From Dallia pectoralis (lineage: Eukaryota > Chordata > Actinopteri > Esociformes > Umbridae), in assembly GCA_029465975.1 (NCBI GenBank), contig CM055730.1, forward strand, positions 14,077,563 through 14,141,562: 64,000 nt of DNA, written 5' to 3'. Made by a program: the position numbers and the translations under genes. The notes beneath the pieces are model-generated. The model was not told the DNA's origin. It saw only the letters and a program-made list of their open reading frames with translations, and did not search any database. This document shows, piece after piece, positions 24,251-36,527 of this stretch. How positions within the stretch are numbered: position 1 is the stretch's first letter; each line of letters starts with the position of its first letter.

Positions 24251-27200
24251 GTAAATGTGGGGCAAAAAAAGAAATTGTAAACATTATACATTCTATAACA
24301 CAATGTAGAGACATTGAAGAGGTCAGAATACTATTATAAGGAACTGTATATTTAAAATCTCAGCTTTGCACTTTTTGTATTGGGAATGTCAATATGTCTT
24401 TACCTTTTATATTCAACTGGCTGAACATAAGACAATTATCTCCCTAGTAGAGGCTCTGGGTGCTCTTTTTTGTTAAGAAAATAAGCTATTTACTAACCAA
24501 ACAGCGCACTGTGATTTTGTGTTTGCTTGGCTGCACGTTATCACGACAGACTAGTCAATTAAGACTCAACTCTCATAGCCAAAAGAAAAAAGACAAAAAT
24601 GTGCACTTTGCTAAATGTGTTGTGGCAATAATGTTAATAGTAAATTATTGTTTATAGTAAATGAATACACTTTTTTTTCCTTTATACCATACCATGAAGC
24701 AATGCTTCAATATCAATAACACTATTCTTAAAATGAACTTAAATGTTCATTCATTACATAATAAATGTATAAATGATGCTCAATCCTAATGATACAGTTT
24801 AAAATAGCATTTATTTACTCAAATGAAGAATTGTATGCCTATATGTGCAATTTTCAATTGGTAATTTCACATACATATTCAGATATATACAGAGTTGACT
24901 AGAAGGCCAGCATCCCAGAGTCGCCCATTCACTGTTGAATTTGAGACTGTTGTCTGTGGGTACTTTTTAATGAAGCTGCCAGTTGAGTACCTGTGTGGTG
25001 TTTGTTTTTTAAACTAGACACTAATATATTTGTCCTCTTACAGTTTTGCACCGAGACCTTCCACTCTGGTTAGAACTAGTTTGTGCTGTTCCGAGATGGG
25101 AGTAATACAAATCGTTGCAATTTCTTGCATTGAATAGCCTTTATTTCTCAGAACAAGAATTGACATATGAGTTTCACAAGAAAGGGTTTTGTTTTAAGCC
25201 ATTTTAAGACTGTAATCAAACCCCAAAATGCTGATGTACCAGATACTAAAGTAATGTAAAGAATGACAGTTTAATTGCTTCTTTAATCAGCACAACCATT
25301 TTCAGCAGTGCTAACATAATCACAAAATGGTTTTCTAATGATCAATTAGCCTTTTTAAATGATAAACTTTGATTGGCAAGCAACATGCTATTGGAGCACA
25401 GTTGGGGGCTGCTGACAATTAGCCTCTATGCTTATATTCCAGCTACAGGCATTATTTACAAAATTGCACAGTGTTATACGTTTTGTTACCAATGCCCCAA
25501 ACAACAACCACCACTGCAAATTATACGAATTGATGTGCTGGCCGTTGTTAAACACTCACCGTTTGAATCATTGGTACCAACTTATTTACATGTCTCTGCT
25601 AGGCAATGTCCCGCTGTACCTAAACTCTCTAGTTACCATAGCATCATTTTCTCGTGTACTTCTATCATTCCTGTTTAAATTCTTTGAATTATTCCATTTG
25701 CTCATATTATTTGTGCACACTAATTGACCTACCTGCTAGATACACTTTAGCTCTTACTTCTGTATATAGACTCTCCTTTGTATTTGTATATAGGTGTTAT
25801 CGCCATACCAATGCTGCTCAACTGATCTGCTTATACCTCATCCTGTATTAACTGTATATTTACTCGCCACCACTTTTTACAACGTTAACAATGTCTACAT
25901 TCTGTCAACAAAAAAATTGCTTTTCTTTCAAAAACAAGAACATTTCTTAGGAGTTGTGTATATTTATCCATTATATATTTTAACAATTGTTTTGATGCAA
26001 TATGTATAAGAAAATGTTTCGCTATCTTTGAAGTACAGTTATTGTTTTTTTATGAATTGGTTAAATGAATTTGATATAAATTTCAAATAAAATATATTCA
26101 AACATGGAACAAAGGAGAAACCAACCACACAGGATATTCACCTTAGTTTATTTAAAACAAAATTTACAAAGCCATTCAAACAGTCATTTTTATACTTTTG
26201 TATCGTTTTTTAAACTCAACTTCATGAAAATTGAGAATATTCAAAATACATTTTTTTCTCACCTCTTGTCAACTTACAAATATGTACAGAAAAGCAATTT
26301 GTTTTTCACCATATGTTTCAGTGGTTAAAACAATTTATCTTGTCATCCATATTCATACTTTTTTCCACAATTTCACTAAACATTATACACCGTTATACCT
26401 GGTTTTGTGCCCTGATCTGGTCCACATTCTGATTGTGCCCCCATGTTCAGACATGCTTCTGAATGTGTCCTCACTTCCACACTATGGTTCACAATGACCC
26501 GATTTTCCTGGTCCCTGTACTCCAATTAATATTCAATCAAAATAATAATTATATGTATATGTATAATACACATATTGATTCCATATGTTAATGGTGCCAC
26601 CTGTAAATTATTCATGGGTTTACTGTCCAGCTCCATGTTGTATAAGGCTGTGTCTACACTAAACAAAATACTGTTTTATTATGAAACGCTGAATACAGTG
26701 AATATGTGGCCATGTTATGTTTTGATTCTATTTTCCCATGCTGTATTCAAATGCCAGAACACATTTTTGGAATAATGACAAAAAAGTTGATCATCCCAAA
26801 ACAACCACAACTTGTGTTTTTAACTATCTAGTTAACTTCTTACCTTATCTTGCCTGCAAGTTAACTAGCTTAAGTGTTTGCAAATATGTTAGCATAACTA
26901 TCTACATGAGAAAATAAGAGAAACACCAAATATGAAAGGACTTTTACCTAGAAGTCACAAAATCTGAATTACAAATGCAGCTGTAGAGGTCAATTAGGTT
27001 GATTGCCAATTAGCAGTACACATATTTCTGCTATAAAATAGGTCTGACAATGGAAATTGACATTTGAGTTTTCAAAGAAATACGAGGCCATTAACTGAGT
27101 TCCATTGAGGCCAAATAGTTGGTGCCTGAATTGCATTTGCATGTATCAGAAAAAAATGAAATTATTCAATGAGTAAAGTCTAAAAATTTAAGACGGCATA

Positions 27201-27787
27201 TGCTGAACATGGACAAATTGCATCGGCACACAGGACAATTGGTCACATGTCGAAGCTGTCTGGCAAGGATGGACTCTTAACAGGATATTTGATCAATGCA
27301 CCAAAAGCACAAGCTCGAAAATTCCCACACAGTTGAATGAGCACCTCTGTGAACATTCTCCACAAAAACTGACAAAAAATGTATAGCGCTTCAAGAACCT
27401 GAGTTTTAATGGCAGGGCTGCAATTTAGAAACCACTTGTATCCAATGCTAATAAAACAAAGACTCATAACTAGAAGCACTAGAAATGGAAAAAGTAATAT
27501 TCCAGCATGAGCATGCTCCTATACACACCGTTAAACAAATTCAAGAGTGGTTTTATAAACACCCTGATGACATCAATAGCCTTTCCATCGCCTCCTCAAT
27601 TACCAGCACAGTGCACAGACTGCAAAGGAGATTTCCACCTCCTTCATTTCTCTAAGAACTGGAGGCTGTTGTTTTTGAAGATTTGTGTTACATACAACAA
27701 CAATTAGTTCACCACTTCTATGACGGCCTTTCAAGAAGGATTTGAGGTGTTCTGAAGGCAAAGGATGACCCTACTCCATTCTACATC
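24251..27787. other. intergenic AT-rich DNA, no gene seen
   Basis: Very AT-rich from 24.6 to 26.8 kb. Short open stretches here have hydrophobic, low-complexity translations and no splice context. A segment at about 27100-27750 could be an old transposon, but I could not match it. Confidence 0.45.
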
Positions 27788-27892
27788 CAGTGGATACGAA
27801 AAGTCTACACACCCCTGTTATAATGCCAGGTTTTTGTGATGTGAAAAAATTTGACAAAGATAAATCATGTCATAATCTTTACACCGTAAAAA

Positions 27893-28037
27893 AATTATTT
27901 TGTTATTTTATTTAACCAGGTAGGCCGATTGAGAACAAATTCTAATTTGCACTGGTTACCTGGAGAGAAGCTGGGGATTGAACACAGGACATTGTACACA
28001 CAATGCAAGCACTCTAACACTGAGACACCTCCTATAT
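27893..28037 (-). mobile_element. SINE fragment nested in the Tc1-like element
   Basis: Contains TTATTTAACCAGGTAGGCCG and, 80 bp on, GGGGATTGAACACAGGAC with GCACTCTAACACTGAGACA, the reverse complement of a tRNA-like B-box region. It interrupts the left end of the transposon, so it came later. Family name not asserted. Confidence 0.65.
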
Positions 28038-28243
28038 ATTGAGACCTATAATGTGAACAATTAAATTGAAAAACAAATTGAAATCTTTGATGGGGAAAAT
28101 AAAAACCTTACAATTACCTGATTGCATAAGTATGCACACCCTTAAACGAATGCTTTTATTATAGCACTCATCTTTTTGGTTAAGAGTCTATTTGCATGGC
28201 ACATATTAACCTGGCATCTTGCCCAGTCTTCTTTGAAAAATCG

Positions 28244-28818
28244 CTACAAATCTGTCAGATTGCAGGGACATCTCCTGTGCACAGCCCTCTTTAGATCACC
28301 ACGCAGATCGTCAATTGGATTCAGGTCTGGACTCTGGCTGGGCCATTCCAAAACGTTAACCTTCTTCTGGTGAAGCCATGCTTTTGTGGATTTGGATGTG
28401 TGCTTTGGGTCATTGCCGTGCTGAAAGGTGAACTTCGTCTTCATCTTTCTAATGGAAGCCTGAAGGTTTGGGGAGAAAATTGCCTGGTATTTGGAACTGT
28501 TTATAATTCCCTTCACCCTGACTAAGGCCCTGGTTCCAGATGAAGAAAAACAGCCCCAAAGCAGAATGCTGCCACCACCACCATGCATCACTGTGAGAAT
28601 GGTGTTCTTCGGGTGATGTGCAGTGTTGTTTTTGCGCCAAACATACCTTTTTGAGTATCGGCCAAAAAGTTCACACATGGTTTCATCAGACCATAACACA
28701 TTTTCCCAAATGCTTTTGGGAGACTTGATGTTTGTTTTTGCAAACTTTCGCCTGGCTTGGATGTTTTTCTTTGTAAGAGTTCTTTGTCCAGTTCTTGGTA
28801 ATGTCCCTGCTTTGCCAT
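28244..28818 (-). pseudogene. Tc1 transposase pseudogene
   Basis: Two overlapping minus-strand open stretches: 28818 to 28588 carries the N-terminal portion and 28699 to 28244 the catalytic DDE portion from LWSDET through NPIDDL. A frameshift between them and the lack of an N-terminal helix-turn-helix start show it is not functional. Cut-and-paste transposase of the Tc1/mariner superfamily. Confidence 0.88.
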
Positions 28819-29324
28819 ACTTTCTCCACTTGATGATGACTGTCTTTGCAGTGCTCCATCTAATGCTTATGAAATTCTTTTGTACCCTTTTCCTGACTGA
28901 TATTATTCAACAACGAGATCCCTCTGATGCTTTGGTAGCTCTCGACGGACCATGGCTTTTGCTCTGAGATGCAACCTCAAATGATGGCAGGTGTGTAATG
29001 ACTTCTATTTAACATGAGTGATTGGTTAATTCTGAACCCAGCCACATCCTGAGTTATAAGGTGTGCACACTTATGCAACCAGTTTATTGTAAGGTTTTTA
29101 TCATCCCCCCCTCAAAGATTTCAGTGTGTTTTTCAATTGAATTGTTCACGTTATAAGTGATATTGAAGGTAAAAAAAGTCATTTGTAATCTTTGTAATTT
29201 TTTTCTCATCATAAACACCTGGCATTTTAACCTGGCATTTAAGGGGTGTGTAGACTTTTAATATCCACTGTAGGTCCTTGATATTAATATATTGCTAGGT
29301 GTTTCTGTTATTTTATCCACCCTG

Positions 29325-29346
29325 TATATATATATATATATATATA
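29325..29346. repeat. (TA)n microsatellite
   Basis: About 11 TA copies just outside the right end of the Tc1 element. Confidence 0.95.
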
Positions 29347-29822
29347 ACTTGCAACATCATCTGAATTTATCATCCTGTCACATATGTTGTTGACTGCTGA
29401 TCGGTCAAAAAAACGCTTTGCACTAGATCTCAAAAATTTGTTGTCATTACATGAAGAAAAAACACATTTACGGAAAGGTTTTCTTGTGTTCAGAGGTTTA
29501 AGATTTCCTTGTTAACGTCCTAAAGCGGTTATAAACGAGTTATGTAGGAGGGTCTATGTTAACTTCACATGCACACCGGAAGTGCTTCTCGATGACAACA
29601 CAGAGTGTGGCAATAGCGCAACAGTTTGATTTCTTCTACAAAATATCATCTAGCTGGCTGGCATTTAAGAGGGTGTAAACATTCCTCAAACTCAAATAAC
29701 ATCTTTCCAACTTCATTACGAACAGCTGCTGGGTGGAATGCTGCTTTTGTTGCTTGCGTTCGGTTAACTTATGGCATCCAGGTTTGGAGACATTGGCACA
29801 TAACAGATCCCCACAAACCACG

Positions 29823-29828
29823 TTTATT
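29823..29828 (-). promoter_or_regulatory. candidate polyadenylation signal of grid1
   Basis: AATAAA on the minus strand about 225 bp downstream of the grid1 stop. It is the first canonical hexamer I see past the stop and lies before the Tc1 transposon at 29270. The use of this site is inferred. Confidence 0.4.
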
Positions 29829-30054
29829 TGTGAACATGTATTCAGAAAGCAGTGGTGGCATGTCGATGTAAAGTGTAGACACAGCCAAAGATACCCGGAC
29901 GCAGAGGGTTTCTGACTGTCGGCAAGATCGATTCACAATAAGATCACATACCACCTTTTAAAAGTCTGCATTTGTATGTAAATGTCGGTAGTTTATGACG
30001 AAAGACACACGTTAGAACCTGGTACAAACGCCGGCTTAAGTGTCTGCACTGGGC

Positions 30055-30492
30055 TTAGATCGACGTTCCGTGGTGCCCATCAATTGTATCTGGAATGGGT
30101 ATTCCGGGCACTGACTGATATGCCAATGGCATGGGCGTCTTGATGGGACTCTGTCGAAATAGACCCCCGTTCGGTGCCCTGTGTTTGCAGCGGATTGAGG
30201 GCATGGTGGCACTGTTGAGTGGCAGGGGGAGGGTTCTGCCAGTTCCTCTGCCCAGTGTCCTGCCCGTCCCATGTCCTTCCTGGAAAAAGGTGGTTACAGA
30301 CAGGGACCCTCGATGGTGGCCTGGGTAGTGATCCCGTGAAGGCAGGCGTTCCAGGGACTGGCTGGAATGCACGCTGCCCATGTCCAGGGCGGAGATTTCG
30401 ATGGATTGGCCGGGCAATTGCTTGTGTGCCACGTCCTCGTCCATGAGGTTGTTCAAACGCTGATGGACCTGTTCTAGATTCACCTCTTTGTC
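30055..30492 (-). CDS. grid1: grid1 exon K: cytoplasmic tail and stop
   Basis: Residues 611-755 and a TAA stop at 30055-30057. Begins [20 protein letters not shown] and ends with the PDZ-binding GTSI, which in GluD receptors recruits postsynaptic scaffolds. [14 protein letters not shown] is characteristic of GluD1. GTGRTLG and GTGRTLP sit almost in tandem, a small local duplication relative to the remembered mammalian tail. The acceptor is CTTCTCTCTCAAG before GAC. The open frame upstream of the acceptor is intron read-through. Confidence 0.95.
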   Translation of the reverse strand, partial: DKEVNLEQVHQRLNNLMDEDVAHKQLPGQSIEISALDMGSVHSSQSLERLPSRDHYPGHHRGSLSVTTFFQEGHGTGRTLGRGTGRTLPLPLNSATMPSIRCKHRAPNGGLFRQSPIKTPMPLAYQSVPGIPIPDTIDGHHGTSI

Positions 30493-31938
30493 CTTGAGAG
30501 AGAAGAGGTTGAGATGAGGACGGTCAGATGAAGAGGTATATGGAAAGATACATAGATACACAGGTTTTAAAGTAAAGACAAGTGGAGAGACGGGGAGGAA
30601 TGCAGATAGAGAGAACGAGAGGGGGTAAAGAGAAGAAAGCTATGATCAGCGTTTGTTTGAAGTTACAACAAATCAATTTTTTAAATTAAGCCATTCTCGT
30701 TTTTCAAGGCTGGATATATATTGTGGCTGAAATCTGGGATTTGCCAAAGGCTCACATTATTTTCTGGAAAGAAATAATTCAAACAAGAGCAAATCATGTT
30801 GAGTCATAGCTTTTTGATTAAATTCAAGAAAGAAAAAACTGCTATAAACAAACATTTTACACATTATAGTCAATTTGTTTTGGGCTGGTCTCCGTGTGTT
30901 AGCTCAAATGTCCTTGTTGTCATGTCACATATAAAGCGACACATAAAACCAAAAGCTCTCGTTAGCTAACCAGTTTATTCTTAACCTTAGCAAACTTCCA
31001 TTTTCATGGTTCTACTCCCATTTCCACACATTGTTGTAAAAGGTGTCCCATGAATCCACAAAGGCTTCAGAATTTAATAGAACTGTAACTCCTACTCCAC
31101 CTAATTCTTCTACATTTTAGCTATCCCCTTTTCTTACCCTCTCAAACGTTTGAGTGGAGACAGATATTGTTACTACTACTCATAGATCTAACTCTGTTTT
31201 CTCTATATCTTCTGGTGAATTGAATTAATATAACATTATGGTAATAGGGAGCTGAGAACTACCATGTTGAGTCGGTTTGTAAATGTATCTGACCTTGGTT
31301 TGAGACATAATACTAATGTTAAAAAGTCTTGCAAATATGACTATGAATGTTGCAATGCAAACAACAAACAAATCACTATGTATTTTTGGCTTTTTAAAGC
31401 TATATGGCCTATCTATCTTTGTTATTTTTATATATATTTTTATGTATATTTGTAACGTTTTATCAAATGCCATCATGAATGTGACACACAAACTATTTTC
31501 TCTATTTATATTTCCAGAAACATTTCAGGACATTCAGATATACATAACTCTCCCCTGTATTGTAGCTATGAATGGATACACATAGGTGTGGTGTCTGTGT
31601 AAGCAGCTTAGGTACATTTTGTAGAAATATGGATAGGGCTGGCTGTAGCGTTGGGGTCCGAAATGGTAACTGGAGCTCAAACATGTGTGGAACTCAAATC
31701 AAATTGCACACAACAATGTGGAAATGGGATGCCCACGGATTCAATGGGGAAACATTGTTTTTGCTATTCGCTTGTACAGACATTCTCCGACTGACTCTAA
31801 CAAAGGGCTTGGTACACGGTCAGTGATGAGGCCTAGTTAACGAAAGACAGGAAAGATGGGTACCATGGAAACCTAAGAAAGGCACAGCCCTGCATCTGGC
31901 CACATCATATATAGGTATGTAGGTATGCGCGCGCGCAT

Positions 31939-31990
<52 letters not shown>
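31939..31990. repeat. (GC)/(CA)n microsatellite
   Basis: About 26 CA copies directly preceded by a GCGCGCGCATG run at 31927-31938. It lies about 110 bp from the 28-bp minisatellite, in the last grid1 intron. Confidence 0.97.
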
Positions 31991-31996
<6 letters not shown>

Positions 31997-32100
31997 AGAA
32001 TATGAAATTAATAAAGAAAAATATATGAATAAGGAAGATAACTGCTCAGGCCCATTTATGAAGACCCTCTTGAGGGTTCAGGTGCCTACTGTGGATTGTG

Positions 32101-32712
32101 ATGCAGTGGTCGGTGCTGACAATATGTGGTGCAGTGGTCGGTACTGACAATATGTGGTGCAGTGGTCGGTACTGACAATATGTGGTGCAGTGGTCGGTGC
32201 TGACAATATGTGGTGCAGTGGTCGGTGCTGACAATATGTGGTGCAGTGGTCGGTACTGACAATATGTGGTGCAGTGGTCGGTACTGACAATATGTGGTGC
32301 AGTGGTCGGTGCTGACAATATGTGGTGCAGTGGTCGGTGCTGACAATATGTGGCGCAGTGGTCCGTACTGACAATATGTTGTGCAGTGTTCGGTACTGAC
32401 AATATGTTGTGCAGTGTTCGGTACTGACAATATGTGGCGCAGTGGTCGGTACTGACAATATGTGGTGCAATGGTCGGTACTGACAATATGTGGTGCAGTG
32501 GTCGGTACTGACAATATGTGGTGCAGTGGTCTGTGCTGACAATATGTGGTGCAGTGGTCGGTACTGACAATATGTGGTGCAGTGGTCGGTGCTGACAATA
32601 TGTGGTGCAGTGGTCGGTGCTGACAATATGTGGTGCAGTGGTCGGTACTGACAATATGTGGTGCAGTGGTCGGTACTGACAATATTTGGTGCAGTGGTCG
32701 GTACTGACAATA
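32101..32712. repeat. 28-bp minisatellite, about 22 units
   Basis: Unit contains GTGCAGTGGTCGGTACTGAC followed by AATATGTG. The main variation is GTACTG versus GTGCTG; a central block (32350-32450) has GTGGCGC, TGTTGTG and TGTTCGG variants. Open frames of over 200 codons in three minus-strand frames (STDHCTTYCQYRPLHHIL) are repeat artefacts. Located in grid1 intron J-K. Confidence 0.97.
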
Positions 32713-33068
32713 GTGACAAAACACCTTTAATTGAAAGTCATGATCATTTATGATATGCACTGACATAATGTGATGTATTACACTTGATTACATTACTGGG
32801 TAATGTTTTAATTGATGACCCGGAAATCTAATGCCTTTTTAATGATTTGTAGCCATTATGAACAGCTTACAATCATTTTGTTTGCTCACACTTTAGTTCA
32901 GGGATCCATGTCAAACCTTAGCTGTCTTGAATCCACATGCACCCGGAGCAACAGAATTCACTTAGCTATAAAACTATAAAAAATTAAGCGCTAAAGACAG
33001 CATTTGTGCAGCCGAGGCAGCACATATCTAGCCAAAGCACAAAGTTGTTGAATCAGTTTACTAACATA

Positions 33069-34206
33069 CAGTCATGTGCGAACGTACACCCCGTGCAAAG
33101 TTGTCTTTTTATGTAAATATTTGCACCAATTGATACATCTTTTTAAATCCTACCACATTCATTGATAAGGTACCTACCAAATCACATCAAATCAGTAATG
33201 CTTCACTTTGAAACTATTTAAACAATGAGAAATGCAATGCTGAAAACAAAGTAATATACTGTCAGTTGGTTGAAGCCTGCAGTAAATCAGGTTTACCAAA
33301 ACAGATTCTACAATTTTGGAAAATTATTATAGACAAACCTGGCTCATTTAAATCAGTGGTCTGACCTCTGACAAATCAAACTGTTTTGGTGTTGTTCAAA
33401 GCTCTGTTTTGAGACCATGATTGTGTTCACTATATCTGCGGCATCTGAGTGATGTCATCCATAAACCACCAAAATCTGACAGAAGGAAGAGGATGAAAAA
33501 TAGCTTTCTGCTTTTAAACTCTGAAAAAACTGAAATACTCATTAAGAAACAAAGAGTTTTGTTGTCAGATCTCACAGTGAACTTTTTTGGTTGTTTGGTC
33601 GTATCCCAAAGAACTTTGAGACCTTAGTCCTCAACCTTGATCTCTCAGTTGATGAACATAAAAAAATATACTTGGTTCGGCTTTTACCATCTTTGGATCA
33701 TTGCAAAAATCTAAAACTTTTTATCAAAAAATTTACACAGCATACATGTATTAATTCATTATTTTGACTTCTACTCACAGCCAGAAGAGGACTAGCCAGG
33801 CCTTGGAGACTGATTCCTCTTTAGGTTTCTTCCTACGTTTCAACCATTTTAGGGAGTTGTTCCTAGCCACTGTGCATTGACCCTGTTCCTGCTTGCTTTA
33901 TGGGGTTTCAGGCAAGATGTTTTGTTAAATGTTTTGTAACAACTGCTGACTAAAATAAGTTTTATAAAAAACATTTGATTGATTGATTATGTATGCAACT
34001 GAAAGACTTGAAAAAGTTAATTCCTGTGGACTTTGAATCAAATAAACAGTGGCAAATTATCATCTTTAATTGTAATTTGTTATAATGGGTTATCTTCATC
34101 TGTTAATTGTGTATATAGTCTAATAGTGTAAATGAAAATGTAATTTTAAAAAGTCCAAATGGAAAAAGAATACCTTCCAGGGGGTGTATTTACCTTATCA
34201 CATGAC
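33069..34206. mobile_element. Tc1-type foldback element with a nested LINE
   Basis: The left end reads CAGTCATGTGCGAACGTACA; the reverse complement of the right end reads GTCATGTGATAAGGTAAATA, and both run into ACACCCC. TA dinucleotides flank both (33067-33068 and 34207-34208). No transposase is visible. The LINE at 33330-33992 occupies its middle, so the foldback element was there first. Confidence 0.68.
33330..33992 (+). mobile_element. L2-type LINE, ORF2 end and 3' UTR
   Basis: The plus-strand translation includes LYLRHLSDVIHK and MKNSFLLLNSEKTEIL, matching the region after the reverse-transcriptase YADD box in L2/Rex-like fish LINEs (NFLLLNSDKTEIL), with later frameshifts. The 3' part has the recognisable GGTTTCTTCCTACGTTTC, GGGAGTTGTTCCTAGCCACT and terminal TGATTGATTGATT tail at 33978. 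5' truncated, as usual for LINE copies. Confidence 0.82.
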
Positions 34207-34621
34207 TAATGGTTCCTAATTATTTGTATATACCCATATATTCGCTGTTTGTTAAATTGTCATTCTGACCGCATACAGTTGCGTTCGCATACGCATACGT
34301 TCATAAATATTCCTTCAAAGACTCTTTGAATCAAACAAAAATGCTTAAGAAGATCTTTAAACAAACCATCCAACCCGACTTCTCTCCAAACCAAAAACAA
34401 CGATCACAGCAACTTGGACCGTAATCAGGGCACACCTATAACTGGGTGTACTGGAGCTCTACTAAATCAGGGCTGGCGTCTGTGCCTGGATCCATAAAGT
34501 AGAGTGTGGCAGTGGCATCTCTGGGCAGGACCGGGGGGCCCGGGGGTCTGGGTCTCGGCCGGGGCCTGGGGAGGGGCCGCAGTGGGAGCAGGCCCTGGGT
34601 CGGGGCCGCATTCTCTGTCAC

Positions 34622-34862
34622 CTCTTTGGGCTGCTCTCGTCGACAGCGGTTGCTGCTCCACCAGATCTCCAGGGCAGCCACCAGGCAGGCCAACAGCAGA
34701 CCCGCTGCCAGGATGCAAAAGACCCCAGCAAAGCTGTGAAGTCTCAGGGCCCTGCCCTCTGGCTGGGCCTCTGAATGGCTGTCCAGGTTACAGCGTCCCT
34801 TCCTGGGCCACCACTTCTGTTTCAGGATATCCAGGTCCCCTTTCTCCTGCAACTCCAGGATC
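34622..34862 (-). CDS. grid1: grid1 exon J: end of S2 and M4 helix
   Basis: Third base of Lys530 and residues 531-610. Begins [19 protein letters not shown], which ends the ligand-binding domain, then M4 at about 574-597 ([25 protein letters not shown]), then the cytoplasmic [10 protein letters not shown]. The acceptor is ATTTGACAG; the donor is AAA GAG then GTGACAG. The open frame continues about 190 bp past the donor into a GC-rich, proline-rich stretch ending QYTQL, which I treat as intron because exon K joins in frame to give [11 protein letters not shown] as in GluD1. Confidence 0.95.
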
Positions 34863-35453
34863 CTGTCAAATGGAGATTGAGGACATCACTGAAAGCACTT
34901 GGGTGGCACAAACGTGTGAATTCACAGAGATTCAATTTAATAGAGTTAAGTAAATGTGACTCAGGTGTGACAGATTATTAAATGATTAGTTCAAAGGTGA
35001 AATGTAGACATGTGATTCTGTATAATACCCTTACTCTATCTAGTATATAAAAACGTCATTGTACTGCTATAAAATGTTAAAGTTTAAAAAAGGTGATGCT
35101 GTTTACTTTTATGCATAGCTAATACTTTTCATGTGGAATGTTTTTTGGGAATAACATTTTTAGAAAAACATTTTATTTATTTAACTGAGACAACAAATCC
35201 TGACGTCTCCTAATGACCTGAAATTAAATTGTTTGGACAAAAAACAACTTAAGAATTCTTTCTCAGTTCTGCTCTAGGATTGGTTGCCGTTTCGCTTAAT
35301 AGGGTGGTTATACCTGAAAAGACACAATCATGGCAAAACATTTTCAATGTCCTAATAGCATGCCTACATTAATAATATATCCTTAATAATGTTAACCCTA
35401 ATAATGATCTATATTACCCTTTGAAATTTGTCTCGAAGCCCAGTGTCTAGGGG

Positions 35454-36527
35454 TATAATCAAGTACTATCATTACTTGAATCATCAAGTACTATCATCTC
35501 TTGTATTATCAAGTACTATAATTACTGGTATCATCAAGTACTATCATTAATTGTATAATCAAGTACTATCAATAATCGTATAATCAAGTACTATCATTAC
35601 TTGAATCATCAAGTACTATCATTACTTGAATCATCAAGTACTATCATCACTTGTATTATCAAGTACTATAATTACTGGTATCATCAAGTACTATCATTAA
35701 TTGTATAATCAAGTACTATCAATAATCGTATAATCAAGTACTATCATTACTTGAATCATCAAGTACTATCATCTCTTGTATTATCAAGTACTATCATTAC
35801 TGGTATAATCAAGTACTATCATTAATCGTATAATCAAGTACTATCATTACTTGAATCATCAAGTACTATCATCACTTGTATTATCAAGTACTATAAATAC
35901 TGGTATCATCAAGTACTATCATTAATCGTATAATCAAGTACTATCATTAATCATATAATCAAGTACTATCATTACTTGAATCATCAAGTACTATCATCAC
36001 TTGTATTATCAAGTACTATCATTACTGGTATCATCAAGTACTATCATTAATCGTATCATCAAGTACTGTCATTACTGGTATCATCAAGTACTATCATTAA
36101 TTGTATCATCAAGTACTATCATTACTTGAATCATCAAGTACTATCATTAATCGTATCATCAAGTACTGTCATTAATCGTATCATCAAGTACTGTCATTAA
36201 TTGTATTATCAAGTACTATCATTAATCGTATCATCAAGTACTATCATTAACCGTATCATCAAGTACTATCATTAATTGTATAATCAAGTACTATCATTAA
36301 TCGTATCATCAAGTACTATCATTAATCGTATCATCAAGTACTATCATTAATCGTATCATCAAGTACTATCATTAATCGTATCATCAAGTACTATCATTAA
36401 TCGTATCATCAAGTACTATCATTAACCGTATCATCAAGTACTATCATTAACCGTATCATCAAGTACTATCATTAACCGTATCATCAAGTACTATCAATAA
36501 TCATATCATCAAGTACTATCATTAATA
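35454..36527. repeat. 25-bp minisatellite with higher-order structure, about 43 units
   Basis: Every unit has ATCAAGTACTATCAT followed by a variable half. In the 5' half of the array five unit types recur in order (variable halves TACTTGAATC, CTCTTGTATT, TACTGGTATC, TAATTGTATA, TAATCGTATA), making a repeat of about 125 bp seen several times. The 3' half is nearly pure TAATCGTATC units. It lies in grid1 intron I-J. Confidence 0.97.

Larger units (their letters stand above)
27788..29270 (-). mobile_element. near full-length, inactivated Tc1-like transposon
   Basis: Ends are inverted: CAGTGGATACGAAAAGTCTA on the left, and the reverse complement of the right end reads CAGTGGATATTAAAAGTCTA. A TA follows the right end at 29271-29272. 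The minus-strand transposase is largely readable: LWSDETMCELFGRYSKRYVW, then HGGGGSILLWGCFSSSGT, QHGNDPKHTSKSTKAW and VLEWPSQSPDLNPIDDL. The final catalytic residue of the DDE triad appears as Asp in NPIDD where Tc1 usually has NPIE. The N-terminal part (28588-28818) is in another frame, so it is disabled. A SINE sits inside the left end. Confidence 0.93.

Noticed and set aside
27100..27750. Possible additional transposon
   Set aside because: Isolated phrases resemble transposase DNA, but I could not place conserved motifs in order or find inverted ends.
32046..32766. Three overlapping 200-codon histidine/cysteine-rich frames
   Set aside because: Produced by the 28-bp minisatellite. The same peptide appears in all three frames, as expected for a unit that shifts frame each copy.
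35454..36527. CRISPR-like pattern of constant 15-base blocks separated by variable 10-base blocks
   Set aside because: Spacing and unit length (25 bp) do not fit CRISPR, the variable parts are a handful of related sequences, and the setting is a vertebrate intron.
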